This document shows positions 6,115 to 15,067 of a stretch of DNA of 64,000 nucleotides, one piece after another. A program made the translations under genes and the position numbers. The stretch's first letter is position 1; each line of letters opens with the position of its first letter. This DNA comes from Streptomyces viridiviolaceus (GTDB lineage Bacteria; Actinomycetota; Actinomycetes; Streptomycetales; Streptomycetaceae): contig NZ_BMWA01000020.1 of the NCBI RefSeq assembly GCF_014650995.1, positions 62,001 to 126,000 of the forward strand, in the 5' to 3' direction. Below the pieces are notes generated by a model. The model did not search any database and was not told where the DNA came from. It saw only the letters and a list, made by a program, of their open reading frames with translations.

Positions 6115-8822
6115 CGCTGCCCCCCTTCCCGCTCACTGGTGTCCGCCTCCGGCCCTGCGGGAAGGTGGAGCCGGTACCCGAGCCGCACCGCGTCCTCGCG
6201 CAGCGCCCGGACCAGGTCGGTCGACAGCCTCTCGCCGTGACTGACCACGGGGTCCGCCAGGCGGTGCGCCGCGATCATCGTCTCGGCGGTGCAGGCGTAG
6301 GTGACGCCGTCGGGCAGGCCGAAGGCGATGCCGGTGTCCTGGTCGCCGGGCATGCGGATCAGACCGCCGGCCACCACCAGGACGTCGGGGCGCTCCTTGC
6401 GTACCTCGTCTCCCACGTTGGGAGGCTGGGAGACGTCGCACACGGCGGCGTGGGGGCGCAGCAGTTCGGGGCGGACGATCTGGTCCGGTGTCGAGGTGGC
6501 GGCCAGCACCAGCTGAGCGCCGGGCAGGACGGACTCGGCGTCCAGGCTGCAGGAGAGTTCGCCGGTGCCGGCGAGTTCGCTCACGATGTCGGCGACGGCC
6601 GTGCCGCGCTTGCTGCGCAGCAGGACGGCCTGGGCCAGGCCGCCGTGCTCGGGGCTGGGCGGGAGGGATGCCAGGTGTTCCACCACTGCCGCGGCGACGT
6701 CGGCCAGTCGCCGCCGGCTGCGTTCGGGGTGCGCCGGGTTCCCGACCAGGACGAGCCGGCCGACCTGCTCGGCCAGCAGCAGGCTGGAGGCCCTGCCGAT
6801 CGCGCCGGCAGCGCCGAGGACGACCGTGTTCGCCGAGCCGGCCGGGGTTCCCTGACGCCGTGCCGCCTCGAGCAGGCCCTCGACACCGGCCGCCACGGTG
6901 AAGGCGTTGCCCGTGGTCACAGGAACGCCGTGGTCGTCGATGGCGGTGGCGTTGCCGGTGACCACGGACGTGTACGCGCCCAGGCCGACGAGCTGGGCGC
7001 CGCGCTTCACGGCCTCGTCGACGGCCTGCTGGACGAGTTCGGTCGCCTGCTCGGCCGGCATGTCCAGCAGCCTCTTCGCCCCGTAGGGGAGGGCGAAGAC
7101 CTCACCGTAGGAGGTCTCGCCGTTGTCCGTGTGCACGCGGCAGGCGCCGACGAACATGGCGGCGGGCGTGTCGACGTTGCGGCACTGGTTCATCCGGTCG
7201 AACAGGACGCGGACCTGTTCGCCCGGCAGGCCCAGCCGTTTGTCGTAACTGGCGTAGCTGGCCAGGTCGGTGGGGTGAGCGATGAACGCCCACCGCGGCT
7301 CGCCGGGGCGCGGGACGACGGGCCACGCCCGGGAGTCGCCGTGGGCCGCCGTCGGCACGGGTGCCGGACTGGCCGGCCGGCCGGCATCGTCCCTGTCCGC
7401 CGGTGCGACCTGCCCGGGAAGAAGATGCCGGAAGAAGCGGCGGCTGTCGCCGGCTGCGATGACCTCCAGGCCGCGGCGCAGGGCCTCGAGCAGCTCGGTG
7501 CACTCCTGCTCGGACACCGTGAGCGGGGGCTCGATGCGCAGGACGCTGTTGGAGAAGTAGGTGGGCGCGAGCCGTATTCCTTCGTTGCGCAGCAGGTAGC
7601 CGCACAGGAAGCCGGCCAGCCCTTCCTGGTCGGCCAGGGAACGGAAGAGGCCCTGCTCGGGAAAGACCGCCGGGTCGGTCGTCAGTTCGACGCCCAGCAG
7701 CAGCCCTTGGCCGCGCACCGCGGTGACCAGGTCCGGATGGTCCGCCTGCACGGCCTCCAGCCCGGTGCGAAGCTGCTCGCCTCGTTCGGCCACCGCACGC
7801 ACCAGGGCCTGGTCGTCCTCGGTGAGCAGTTCGAGGGCGCGCAGGCTGACGCGGGCGCAGAAGGCGTTCCCGCCGAAGGTGGAGGTGTGCCGCAGCCCGA
7901 AGTCCTCACTGAGCGAGGACTCGCCGAACAGCACGGCGCCTGCGGGAACGACACCGCCGCCCAGAGCTTTCGCCAGCGGCATGATGTCGGGGACCACACC
8001 GGTGTGCTCGCAGGCGAACAGCCGCCCGGTGCGCCCGAGGCCGGTCTGCACCTCGTCGATCACCAGCCGGGCGCCGTGCCGTGTGCACAGTTCCCTGGCG
8101 GCCGTCAGGAACGCCGCGGAGGCGGGATGGATGCCGCCCTCGCCCTGGACCGTCTCGACCAGGAAGGCGGCGATGTTCTCGCCCTGTTCCGAGAAGAGCG
8201 TGGCCAGGGCGTCGACGTCGTTGAACGGCACGTGGGCGAACCCGGGCATCGGAACGCCGAACGGCTCCTGGTAGCGGGGACGTCCGGTGGCCGACAGGGC
8301 TCCGAGGGTCTTGCCGTGGAAGGAGTTCCTGGTGGCGACGATCAGGGGCCGTCCGGTGGCGGCGCGGGCCAGCTTGATGGATGCCTCCACCGCCTCAGCA
8401 CCGCTGTTGCACAGCCACACCTGGGTGAGCCCCGGCGGGGCGGCGGCCACCAGCCGTTCGGCCAGGGCCGCGGCGGCTCCCTGCACGGAGGGCTGGGTCA
8501 GGCTGGGCTCGCCCGACTCGCGGACGGTGTCGACGGCGTCCCAGATGCGGGCGGGGTTGTGCCCGAACGGCAGGGCGCCGTAGGCACCGGCGAAGTCGAG
8601 GTAGCTGTTGCCCTGGGCGTCGTACAGGCGGGTGCCGGAGCCGCGCACGTAGGTGATGTCGAGGCCGAGGCCGTCGAGGGTGCGGGCGATGTAGGGGTTG
8701 ACGTGCTGCCGGTATCGTTCGCTTGCCGTGTCGCGGGCCGCCATGCCCAGGAGTCGGCGCCGCAGCTCCGCCCGTTTGTCCTCGGTGTCCGGCGGGGCGG
8801 GGGTGTGAAGCTGGCCGGTCAT
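6111..8822 (-). CDS. Fusion: class III aminotransferase plus acyl-ACP reductase
   Basis: This 903-aa protein has two enzymes. Residues about 40-455 are a PLP-dependent class III (omega) aminotransferase: NSGAEAVEASIK near 139-150, the D256 block VIDEVQTGLGRTGR, and catalytic Lys285 in PLAKALGGG. Residues about 510-880 resemble the cyanobacterial long-chain acyl-ACP reductase (AAR): WAFIAHPTDLASY at 511, GLGAYTSVVTGN at 613, a Rossmann loop GAAGAIGRA at 670, and a cysteine in VCDVSQP (Cys795) at about the position of the AAR acyl-enzyme Cys. The expected sequence is two-electron reduction of an acyl thioester to an aldehyde, then transamination to a terminal amine. A Pro/Ala-rich linker joins the domains. 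It lies 7 bases after the PKS gene, so the PKS-bound chain is the obvious substrate. TamH and PigE use comparable reductase/aminotransferase chemistry. Confidence 0.88.
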   Translation of the reverse strand: MTGQLHTPAPPDTEDKRAELRRRLLGMAARDTASERYRQHVNPYIARTLDGLGLDITYVRGSGTRLYDAQGNSYLDFAGAYGALPFGHNPARIWDAVDTVRESGEPSLTQPSVQGAAAALAERLVAAAPPGLTQVWLCNSGAEAVEASIKLARAATGRPLIVATRNSFHGKTLGALSATGRPRYQEPFGVPMPGFAHVPFNDVDALATLFSEQGENIAAFLVETVQGEGGIHPASAAFLTAARELCTRHGARLVIDEVQTGLGRTGRLFACEHTGVVPDIMPLAKALGGGVVPAGAVLFGESSLSEDFGLRHTSTFGGNAFCARVSLRALELLTEDDQALVRAVAERGEQLRTGLEAVQADHPDLVTAVRGQGLLLGVELTTDPAVFPEQGLFRSLADQEGLAGFLCGYLLRNEGIRLAPTYFSNSVLRIEPPLTVSEQECTELLEALRRGLEVIAAGDSRRFFRHLLPGQVAPADRDDAGRPASPAPVPTAAHGDSRAWPVVPRPGEPRWAFIAHPTDLASYASYDKRLGLPGEQVRVLFDRMNQCRNVDTPAAMFVGACRVHTDNGETSYGEVFALPYGAKRLLDMPAEQATELVQQAVDEAVKRGAQLVGLGAYTSVVTGNATAIDDHGVPVTTGNAFTVAAGVEGLLEAARRQGTPAGSANTVVLGAAGAIGRASSLLLAEQVGRLVLVGNPAHPERSRRRLADVAAAVVEHLASLPPSPEHGGLAQAVLLRSKRGTAVADIVSELAGTGELSCSLDAESVLPGAQLVLAATSTPDQIVRPELLRPHAAVCDVSQPPNVGDEVRKERPDVLVVAGGLIRMPGDQDTGIAFGLPDGVTYACTAETMIAAHRLADPVVSHGERLSTDLVRALREDAVRLGYRLHLPAGPEADTSEREGGQR

Positions 8823-8829
8823 GTCATGA

Positions 8830-11800
8830 TCACCATTCTTCGCGGGTTTCGAGATCGTTCAGCAGTCGGGTGACTTCCTCTTCCGACAGCTCGTCGATGT
8901 TCTGCAGGGCGCGGCGTGCGTCGTCGGCCGTGGTCACGCGGTGTTCCGGGCCGGCGATGCGTTGGGCGATCTGCCGCAGGCTCTTGCCTTCGGTGAGCGC
9001 CGTGAGCGGGATCGCGCGCCCGAGCTGGTTCTCCAGCCGGCTTTTGAGCTCGACGAACACGACGGACTCGACGTCCAGGTCTCGTGTCGGCTGGTCCGGG
9101 CGGATCGCGGAGATGCCGACGCCCAGCGCCGACGCCACGTGCCGCACCAGGAGGTCGAGGACACCGGACTCCGACTCGGAGGCGGCCGCAGAGGAGGTCG
9201 TGGGCATCGACGGGGCCTCTGCGGCCGCAGTCTGGGGAGCTTGTTCCGGCTGGGACGGCGACGGTACGCCGGGTATCCAGTGGCTGGTGCGCTGCCACGG
9301 GTAGGAAGGCAGCGAGGGGTCGTGCTGGGCGGGCCCGGGGTGCAGTGCCTTCCAGTCCACGGGGCAGCCGGACGCCCACAGGTCACCCACCGTGGTCCAC
9401 AGAGCCGTGGTCTCGTCCTGGTCGCGTCGCAGCGTCGGCACGGCGACCCCGTGCTGTGCGCTGTCGCGCAGTGCCCGGCGCAGGTGTGGGGTGAGTGCGG
9501 GGTGCGGGCCGATCTCGACGAAGCCGGTGACTCCGTCGGCCAGCATCTGCCGCACCACAGGCTCGAAGAGAACAGGCTGCGCGGCGTTGGCGGCCCAGTG
9601 CTCGGCAGTCAGATCCGCACTGTCCAGCCGGCCGCCGGTGGTGGTCGAGTAGAGCGGAGTGTGTGCCGCACCGGCGGGCCGCAGAGTCTCGAGCGCTGCA
9701 CGCACCGATGCCGTGACCGGCCCGTCCAGGCCCGGGCTGTGGAAGGCGTAGTCCGTGTCCAGTGCCGTCGGACGCCAGGGCGCCAGTTCCGGCCGGATGT
9801 CGTGCATGAGGTCCGCCGGCCCGGCGACGACCACGACGTCCGGTGCGTTGTAGGCGGCGATGCCCACTTCGGCGAACCTGCTGTTCCCGGCCGTCGCGGC
9901 ATCCAGGACGGCCTGCACCTCCTGCGCGGGGGCACGCACGGCGACCATGGCTCCGCCGGCCGCATGCCGGTGCAGTGCTTCGGACCGGGCACGCAGGACG
10001 GCCACCGCGTCGGCCCGGGTGATCGCCCCGGCGGCGACGGCTGCCGCGACCTCGCCGACGCTGTGCCCCGCCACCGCCACCGGCGACACACCCCAGGCGC
10101 GCAGCCGCTCGGTGAGCGCCGTTTGCAGGGCGACGATGGCCACCTGCGCGAACCGTGTGTCGCGCAGCGCCTCACCGCAGCGCGGGCCGCCGAGCGTCTC
10201 CAGGATCCGGGGGCCTTCGAACCGAGCCAGCTCCTCGTCCCACCGCCCGAGCTCCTCACGCACCGTCGCGTCCCGCTCCGCCAGCCGGACGCCCATACGG
10301 GGCCACTGCCCCGACTGCCCGGAGAACACGAATGCCAGTCGCTGCCGGGTCGCCGGACGGGCATCCGGGTCCAGGCCGGCCTGAGCCCTGCTCAAGGCCT
10401 CGGGCAGGTCTTCGAGCCGGGCTGCGGCCACGGCCGTGCGCACCGGGTGGTGGGCCCTGCGCCGCGACACCGCACCCACAACGGTCGCCAAACGGGCCGG
10501 AGTTGCCTCGCGGACCGCGTCGGCCACGGCGCGGGCGTACGCGGCCAGTGCCGGAGCCGAACGCGCGGAGAGCGGCAGCAACACGGCGCGCTCAGGCACG
10601 GGCCGCTGCGGTGTGCGCCCCGCCCGTACCGACGGCAGTGCGTCGGGATGCGCGAGGATCATGTGGGCGTTGCTGCCTCCGAAACCGAAGGAGCTGACGG
10701 CAGCGTAGCGCCGCTCGGCAGGCGCCCACGGTTCTTCCTCGCGGGCGATGGCGAACCGCCGGCCGTCCAGTCCGATGCGCGGGTTGACCTGCCCGATGTT
10801 GATCTGAGGCGGCACGGTGCCGTGCCGCAGTGCGCCCATCGTCTTGAGAACCGAAGCCACTCCTGCGGCGAACTCCAGATGCCCCAGATTGGCCTTGACC
10901 GAGCCGAGCCAGCAGGTGGGGTCCCCGGCTGTCGCCCCGTAGACCTCACGCACGGCCGTGTACTCCATCGGGTCGCCCAACGGCGTGCCGGTGCCGTGCA
11001 TCTCCACGAACGTGACGTCCGAGGGGGCCAGCCCGGAGGCCTTGAGGGTGGCGTCCAGCAGTGCGGTCTGCGCGGCGGGCGAGGGGGCGGTCAGTCCGTT
11101 GGTGGAACCGTCCTGGTTGGTGCCGGAGGCCAGGACGACCGCCTCGATCGGGTCGCCGTCCACCAGGGCGTCGGACAGCCGCTTGAGCGCCAGGATGCCG
11201 ATGCCCTCGCCGCGGACCATGCCGTCGGCGTCGGCGGCGAACGCCTTGCAGCGCCCGTCCGGAGCCATGGGCAGCGCTCGCCCGGTGAGGGTCATGGACA
11301 GCGGCGACAGGATCAGGCTGACACCTCCGGCGAACGCCTGCCGGCATTCACCCGCGCGCAGGCTCTGGCAGGCGAGGTGCAGGGCGACGAGCGAGGAGGA
11401 GCAGGCGGTGTCCACGGTGAGGCTGGGGCCACGGAACCCGAACTCGTACGAGACCCGGTTGGCGATCAGGCTGCGCGCCGTTCCGGTCACCAGGCGGCTT
11501 CCCACTTCGTCGCCGGCGGCCAGAGACGACGTCAGGTAGTCCTGGTGGCCGACGCCCAGGAAGACGCCGGTGGGCGTGGCCTTCATGCTCGCGGGCGTCC
11601 AGCCGGCGCGTTCGCCCGCCTCCCACACGTGCTCCAGCGTCAGGCGCTGCTGCGGATCCATGTGCGCGGCCTCGGCGTCGGAGATGCCGAAGAAGCCCGC
11701 GTCGAAGCGGTCCACGCCGTCGATGAGCGCGGCGTGCCGGGGAATGCGGGCGAAGGCTTCGTCGTCCCAGCCGCTGAAGTCGATGCCGTTCCACCGTTCG

Positions 11801-12018
11801 CCGGTCAGCGGGCGCACGGTGTCCCGGCCCTCTCGGAGCAGCCGCCACAGTTCCTCGGGACTGCTGACGCCCCCCGGGAGGCGGCAGGCGGCGCCCACCA
11901 CGGCGACGGGCTCGTTGCCCGCCTGCAGCATGCCGCGCAAGGAGGCCACCTCGTCCCGCAGCCGGCGCACCGTCTCCTCGTGGCTGCCTGGCACGTCGTC
12001 GGTGTGCGGCCCGGTCAT
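8830..12018 (-). CDS. Type I PKS, single KS-AT-ACP module (no KR)
   Basis: This is a 1062-aa module. A short coiled-coil/docking-like N-terminus precedes a KS (about 36-455) with active-site Cys206 (DTACSSS), His341 (HGTGTPLGDP) and His380 (NLGHLEFAAG). The AT (about 560-860) has nucleophile Ser653 in GHSVGE and YAFHS at 757-761; F-H rather than S-H suggests malonyl-CoA. The ACP (about 955-1020) has Ser985 in a non-standard DVESVV in place of L-G-x-D-S-L. A C-terminal LSEEEVTRLL segment follows. There is no KR, DH, ER or TE, so the product is a beta-ketoacyl-S-ACP and release must be in trans. ATGA coupling to the ACP gene upstream and the adjacent reductase/aminotransferase suggest it extends a FAAL-loaded chain by two carbons before reductive release. 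Confidence 0.93.
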   Translation of the reverse strand: MTGPHTDDVPGSHEETVRRLRDEVASLRGMLQAGNEPVAVVGAACRLPGGVSSPEELWRLLREGRDTVRPLTGERWNGIDFSGWDDEAFARIPRHAALIDGVDRFDAGFFGISDAEAAHMDPQQRLTLEHVWEAGERAGWTPASMKATPTGVFLGVGHQDYLTSSLAAGDEVGSRLVTGTARSLIANRVSYEFGFRGPSLTVDTACSSSLVALHLACQSLRAGECRQAFAGGVSLILSPLSMTLTGRALPMAPDGRCKAFAADADGMVRGEGIGILALKRLSDALVDGDPIEAVVLASGTNQDGSTNGLTAPSPAAQTALLDATLKASGLAPSDVTFVEMHGTGTPLGDPMEYTAVREVYGATAGDPTCWLGSVKANLGHLEFAAGVASVLKTMGALRHGTVPPQINIGQVNPRIGLDGRRFAIAREEEPWAPAERRYAAVSSFGFGGSNAHMILAHPDALPSVRAGRTPQRPVPERAVLLPLSARSAPALAAYARAVADAVREATPARLATVVGAVSRRRAHHPVRTAVAAARLEDLPEALSRAQAGLDPDARPATRQRLAFVFSGQSGQWPRMGVRLAERDATVREELGRWDEELARFEGPRILETLGGPRCGEALRDTRFAQVAIVALQTALTERLRAWGVSPVAVAGHSVGEVAAAVAAGAITRADAVAVLRARSEALHRHAAGGAMVAVRAPAQEVQAVLDAATAGNSRFAEVGIAAYNAPDVVVVAGPADLMHDIRPELAPWRPTALDTDYAFHSPGLDGPVTASVRAALETLRPAGAAHTPLYSTTTGGRLDSADLTAEHWAANAAQPVLFEPVVRQMLADGVTGFVEIGPHPALTPHLRRALRDSAQHGVAVPTLRRDQDETTALWTTVGDLWASGCPVDWKALHPGPAQHDPSLPSYPWQRTSHWIPGVPSPSQPEQAPQTAAAEAPSMPTTSSAAASESESGVLDLLVRHVASALGVGISAIRPDQPTRDLDVESVVFVELKSRLENQLGRAIPLTALTEGKSLRQIAQRIAGPEHRVTTADDARRALQNIDELSEEEVTRLLNDLETREEW

Positions 12019-12281
12019 GGCGTCCGCCCCGCGAGATGCCGGGCGAGCTCCGTCACCGACACGTGCTCGAAGAACTCCTCCGTGCCCACCTCGCGCCCGA
12101 GCTCCTCCGAGACCTGCGCCGACACGGCGATCAACCCCGCGGAGTCCAGACCCAGGTCGGTGAACCGGGCGTCCTGGTCGATGTCCTGAGGGTCGACCTC
12201 CAGGTCGTCGGCGATGGCGCGCACGAGCACCGCCTGGATCTGCTGCTCGAGCCCTGTCACCTGTGCGTTCCCCACGTTCAT
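12015..12281 (-). CDS. Acyl carrier protein (partner of the FAAL)
   Basis: An 88-aa ACP with the phosphopantetheine site in LGLDSAGL. The ATG at 12281 overlaps the stop codon of the acyl-AMP ligase gene (ATGA) and its own stop overlaps the PKS start in the same way. It therefore sits between the ligase and the KS-AT-ACP module and is expected to receive the activated fatty acid and hand it to the KS. A much longer open frame upstream of this ATG is the shadow of the ligase gene. It is acidic and of normal length for the family. Confidence 0.9.
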   Translation of the reverse strand: MNVGNAQVTGLEQQIQAVLVRAIADDLEVDPQDIDQDARFTDLGLDSAGLIAVSAQVSEELGREVGTEEFFEHVSVTELARHLAGRTP

Positions 12282-14062
12282 GCTCCCTTCACGGCCTTGT
12301 CGCTGTGCCAGACAGCGAGCGGTTTGAATTCGCCTGCCTCCCAGCGCCGGGCGGCCTCGCGGCGCTGTACCTTGCCGCTGGTCGTGCGCGGCACCGAGCC
12401 CGGCCGGAGGACTGCCACAGCGGTCACCGGAAGGCCGTGCACCTCGGTGACGGCGCCCCGGACCGCCGTGGCCACCGCGTCGTGGTCGATGTCCCGGGAG
12501 TTGTAGTCGCCGGTTTCGGCCAGGAGCACGACCTGGACGAGTCCGGGGTCGGTGGCATCGGCGATGCCGAGGGCCGCCGCTCTGCCGACGGCCGGGTGGG
12601 CATCCTCCGCGGTGGCCTCGACGTCCTGCGGGTGGTGGTTGACGCCGTGGTGGACGATGACGTCCTTGCGGCGGCCCACGATGTGGAGCTGGTCCGCGTA
12701 CCAGACCCCCAGGTCTCCGGTGCGCAGGTACGAGCGCTCCGGCTCGCCTTCGATCCGCGCCCCGAACGTCTGCGCCGTGGCCTGTTCGCGCTGCCAGTAG
12801 CCGCCCGCCACGCTGGGCCCGCTGACCCAGATCTCGCCTACCTCGCCGTCCGGCATCCGCAGGCGCCGCTCCGGGTCGACGACAGCGACGTCGGTGTCGT
12901 CGGTGAAGGCGCGTCCGCAGCCGACGAGCGTGACGGCGGGTCCTTCCTGCGCCGGGCAGACCCTGCCGGCCCGCAGCTGGGCTGCGGAACTGTCGGTGAA
13001 CGAGGGGTCGGCCTGGTGGTCGAGCGCCGTCACGCACAGGGTGCCTTCGGCCAGCCCGTACACGGGCATCAGCGCGCTGCGGCGGAAGCCGTAGGGTGCG
13101 TAGGCTTTGGCGAACTCTTCGACGGTCCTGGGCCTGACGGGTTCGGCTCCGCTGAGCGCGTGCCGCAGGCTGGACAGGTCGAGTCCTTCTCGTTTGCCCT
13201 CGGGGATCTTGCGCACGGCTGTCGCGTAGCCGAAGTCAGGAGCGATGGTGATGGTTGCCTGCGTGCGGGAGATTTCCCTCAGCCAGGAGACGGGGCTGCG
13301 CAGGAATCCGGCGGGAGTGGTCATGTGCACGGTCATCCCGGCATAGACAGGGTGGCAGATCATGCCGATCAGGCCCATGTCGTGGAAGAGCGGCAGCCAG
13401 CCGACCGCGGTCTGTCCCGGCCCGGAGCCGAGGTTCCGCGCCAGCCCGGCGGCGTTGTGCACGAGGTTGGCGTGGCTGACCATCACGCCTTTGGGCTCGG
13501 AGGTCGACCCCGAGGTGTACTGCAGCAGCGCGAGGTCGTCCGGCCGGGCCAGCGGCGCCGACAACGGTGCGAGGTCCGCCGCCGCGGCGGTGCGTGGATC
13601 CAGAAGCAGAGGGCGCAGCCCCACCTCGGCACTGAGCTGCTCGAACCGGGCATGCAGGGATGTGTCGGAGATGACCGCTGCGGGGCGGCAGTCTCCGAGG
13701 ATGCGCCGCGTGCGCAGGTCGTAGTTCCGGCCCGCGCGGGTGGTGGACAGGGACGGCGGGTGGAAGGTGACGGCCACGGCGCCGGACAGCACGCACCCGA
13801 AGAAGGAAGCGACGTAGTCCAGCCCGTTGGGAAGGGCGATCAGTACGAAGGGACGCGCATGCCTGTCACCCGCCAGCGGGGCCAGCAGGGAACCGAGGCG
13901 CCCTGCCCGCTCGTAGAGCTCGGCGTGGGTGTGGCTCCCCTGCGAGCCGGCCGTGTCGAAGTACGCGATGGCGCAGCGGTCGGGACTCGTGTCGGCATGC
14001 CGGGCCAGGACGTGGCCGAGCGTGTCCGCCGCAGACGGCAGCGACGGTGATCCGGTGGGCAT
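12278..14062 (-). CDS. Fatty acyl-AMP ligase (FAAL)
   Basis: The 594-aa adenylate-forming enzyme has the FAAL hallmarks: LLQYTSGSTSEPKGV (A3 P-loop, about 196-210), WLPLFHDMGLIG, APDFGYATAVRKIPEG, YGLAEGTL, YLRTGDLG and the C-terminal lysine motif PRTTSGKVQR near 562. FAALs convert free long- or medium-chain fatty acids to acyl adenylates and load them on an ACP instead of CoA; the FDMGLIG-type block and the FAAL-type insertion region support this over a CoA ligase. The ACP gene follows with a 4-base overlap. The reductase gene upstream ends 6 bases before this start. It probably recruits a fatty acid into the pathway. Confidence 0.92.
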   Translation of the reverse strand: MPTGSPSLPSAADTLGHVLARHADTSPDRCAIAYFDTAGSQGSHTHAELYERAGRLGSLLAPLAGDRHARPFVLIALPNGLDYVASFFGCVLSGAVAVTFHPPSLSTTRAGRNYDLRTRRILGDCRPAAVISDTSLHARFEQLSAEVGLRPLLLDPRTAAAADLAPLSAPLARPDDLALLQYTSGSTSEPKGVMVSHANLVHNAAGLARNLGSGPGQTAVGWLPLFHDMGLIGMICHPVYAGMTVHMTTPAGFLRSPVSWLREISRTQATITIAPDFGYATAVRKIPEGKREGLDLSSLRHALSGAEPVRPRTVEEFAKAYAPYGFRRSALMPVYGLAEGTLCVTALDHQADPSFTDSSAAQLRAGRVCPAQEGPAVTLVGCGRAFTDDTDVAVVDPERRLRMPDGEVGEIWVSGPSVAGGYWQREQATAQTFGARIEGEPERSYLRTGDLGVWYADQLHIVGRRKDVIVHHGVNHHPQDVEATAEDAHPAVGRAAALGIADATDPGLVQVVLLAETGDYNSRDIDHDAVATAVRGAVTEVHGLPVTAVAVLRPGSVPRTTSGKVQRREAARRWEAGEFKPLAVWHSDKAVKGA

Positions 14063-14068
14063 GGGCGG

Positions 14069-15067
14069 TCAGTCCCCCTCGTCGAGCCACCGGGCTACGG
14101 CGGCGATGGAATCGTGCAAGCCTGTGGGGCGCAGCCCGAGTTCCTGCTGCGCACGCGTGGTGTCGTAGTAGAGCTGCCGGACCATCAGCGCCGTGTTCTC
14201 CGGAACGATGAAGGGTGACTTCATCGGGTCCCGGAACAGCGCGCCGACCGCCGCCCCCGCCAGGCCGGCCGCGTGAACGAGCGGTGTGGGTACCTGGAAT
14301 CGGGGTTCCCGGGCACCGACCACGTGGCAGATCTGACTGATCAGCTCGCGGTAGGAGAGGTTGGCGGACGCGACGATGTACCTGCGGCCGTGCTGCCCCT
14401 TGGCCATCGCTGCCCGCATGCCCTGCACCATGTCCTCGATGGCGCACATGGCCAGACCGCCGGCCGGGTAGGCGCGCATCCGTCCGCGCCGCACGTTGTC
14501 GACGAGCATGGCCCAGCCGTACGTGGGGTGGCTGTAGGGAGCGATGACGGCCCCGAGGTTCACCATGACGACCTCGGTGCCGGTTGCGTCGGCGGCGCTC
14601 AGCGCAGCCCGTTCCCCGGAACGTTTGGTGAGCATGTAGCTGTTGCGCGTCACGGACCGGGCGACGTCGAAGTCCTCGTCGGCGAGTTCTCCGGGCCGCG
14701 GGTATCCGATGGCCGAGATGGACGAGGCGTACACGACGCGGCGCACCCCGGCCTCGCCCGCGGCGCGCACCACGTTGCCCGTACCGCGGACGTTGACCTC
14801 TTCCATGAGGCGGTGGAGCCGGTTGAGGGTGACGGCGACACCGGCGAAGTGGTGCACCTCGTCGATGCCCTGCATGGCCCGGCCCAGCGCCTCGGCATCG
14901 CGGATGTCGGCGTAACGCGGCTCGAAGTGCCCCATGTGGCGGGCCAGGCCGCCCGGGCCCTCGCCCTGTCTGAGCAGGGCCACGATGTCGTCACCGGCCT
15001 CGATCCGTTGCCGGGCGAACGCGGAGCCGAGGCTGCCGGAGGCCCCGGTGATCAGGATGCGTGTCAC
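14069..15067 (-). CDS. NAD(P)-dependent epimerase/dihydroflavonol-reductase-like enzyme
   Basis: This 332-aa extended SDR has an N-terminal Rossmann motif GASGSLGSAFA (residues 8-18), the catalytic pattern S-S-I-S-A with Y148-MLTKR (Y-x-x-x-K), and a C-terminal YYDTTRAQQELGLRP block typical of 3beta-HSD/DFR-like ketoreductases. Such enzymes reduce ketones next to a hydrophobic tail. In Caulobacter the ceramide reductase CerR belongs to this broad family. Here it is coupled by 4 bases to the GNAT gene and lies just before the FAAL. Because the PKS module lacks a KR, this enzyme is the best candidate to reduce the beta-keto group, perhaps after N-acylation as CerR does. That role is inferred. 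Confidence 0.82.
   Translation of the reverse strand: MTRILITGASGSLGSAFARQRIEAGDDIVALLRQGEGPGGLARHMGHFEPRYADIRDAEALGRAMQGIDEVHHFAGVAVTLNRLHRLMEEVNVRGTGNVVRAAGEAGVRRVVYASSISAIGYPRPGELADEDFDVARSVTRNSYMLTKRSGERAALSAADATGTEVVMVNLGAVIAPYSHPTYGWAMLVDNVRRGRMRAYPAGGLAMCAIEDMVQGMRAAMAKGQHGRRYIVASANLSYRELISQICHVVGAREPRFQVPTPLVHAAGLAGAAVGALFRDPMKSPFIVPENTALMVRQLYYDTTRAQQELGLRPTGLHDSIAAVARWLDEGD

Noticed and set aside
6165..8873. 902-codon plus-strand ORF opposite the aminotransferase/reductase
   Set aside because: It is a mirror frame of the real gene, a common effect in GC-rich DNA; its sequence has no domain.
8941..12189. 1082-codon plus-strand ORF opposite the PKS
   Set aside because: It is an antisense shadow; the minus strand has full KS, AT and ACP motifs.
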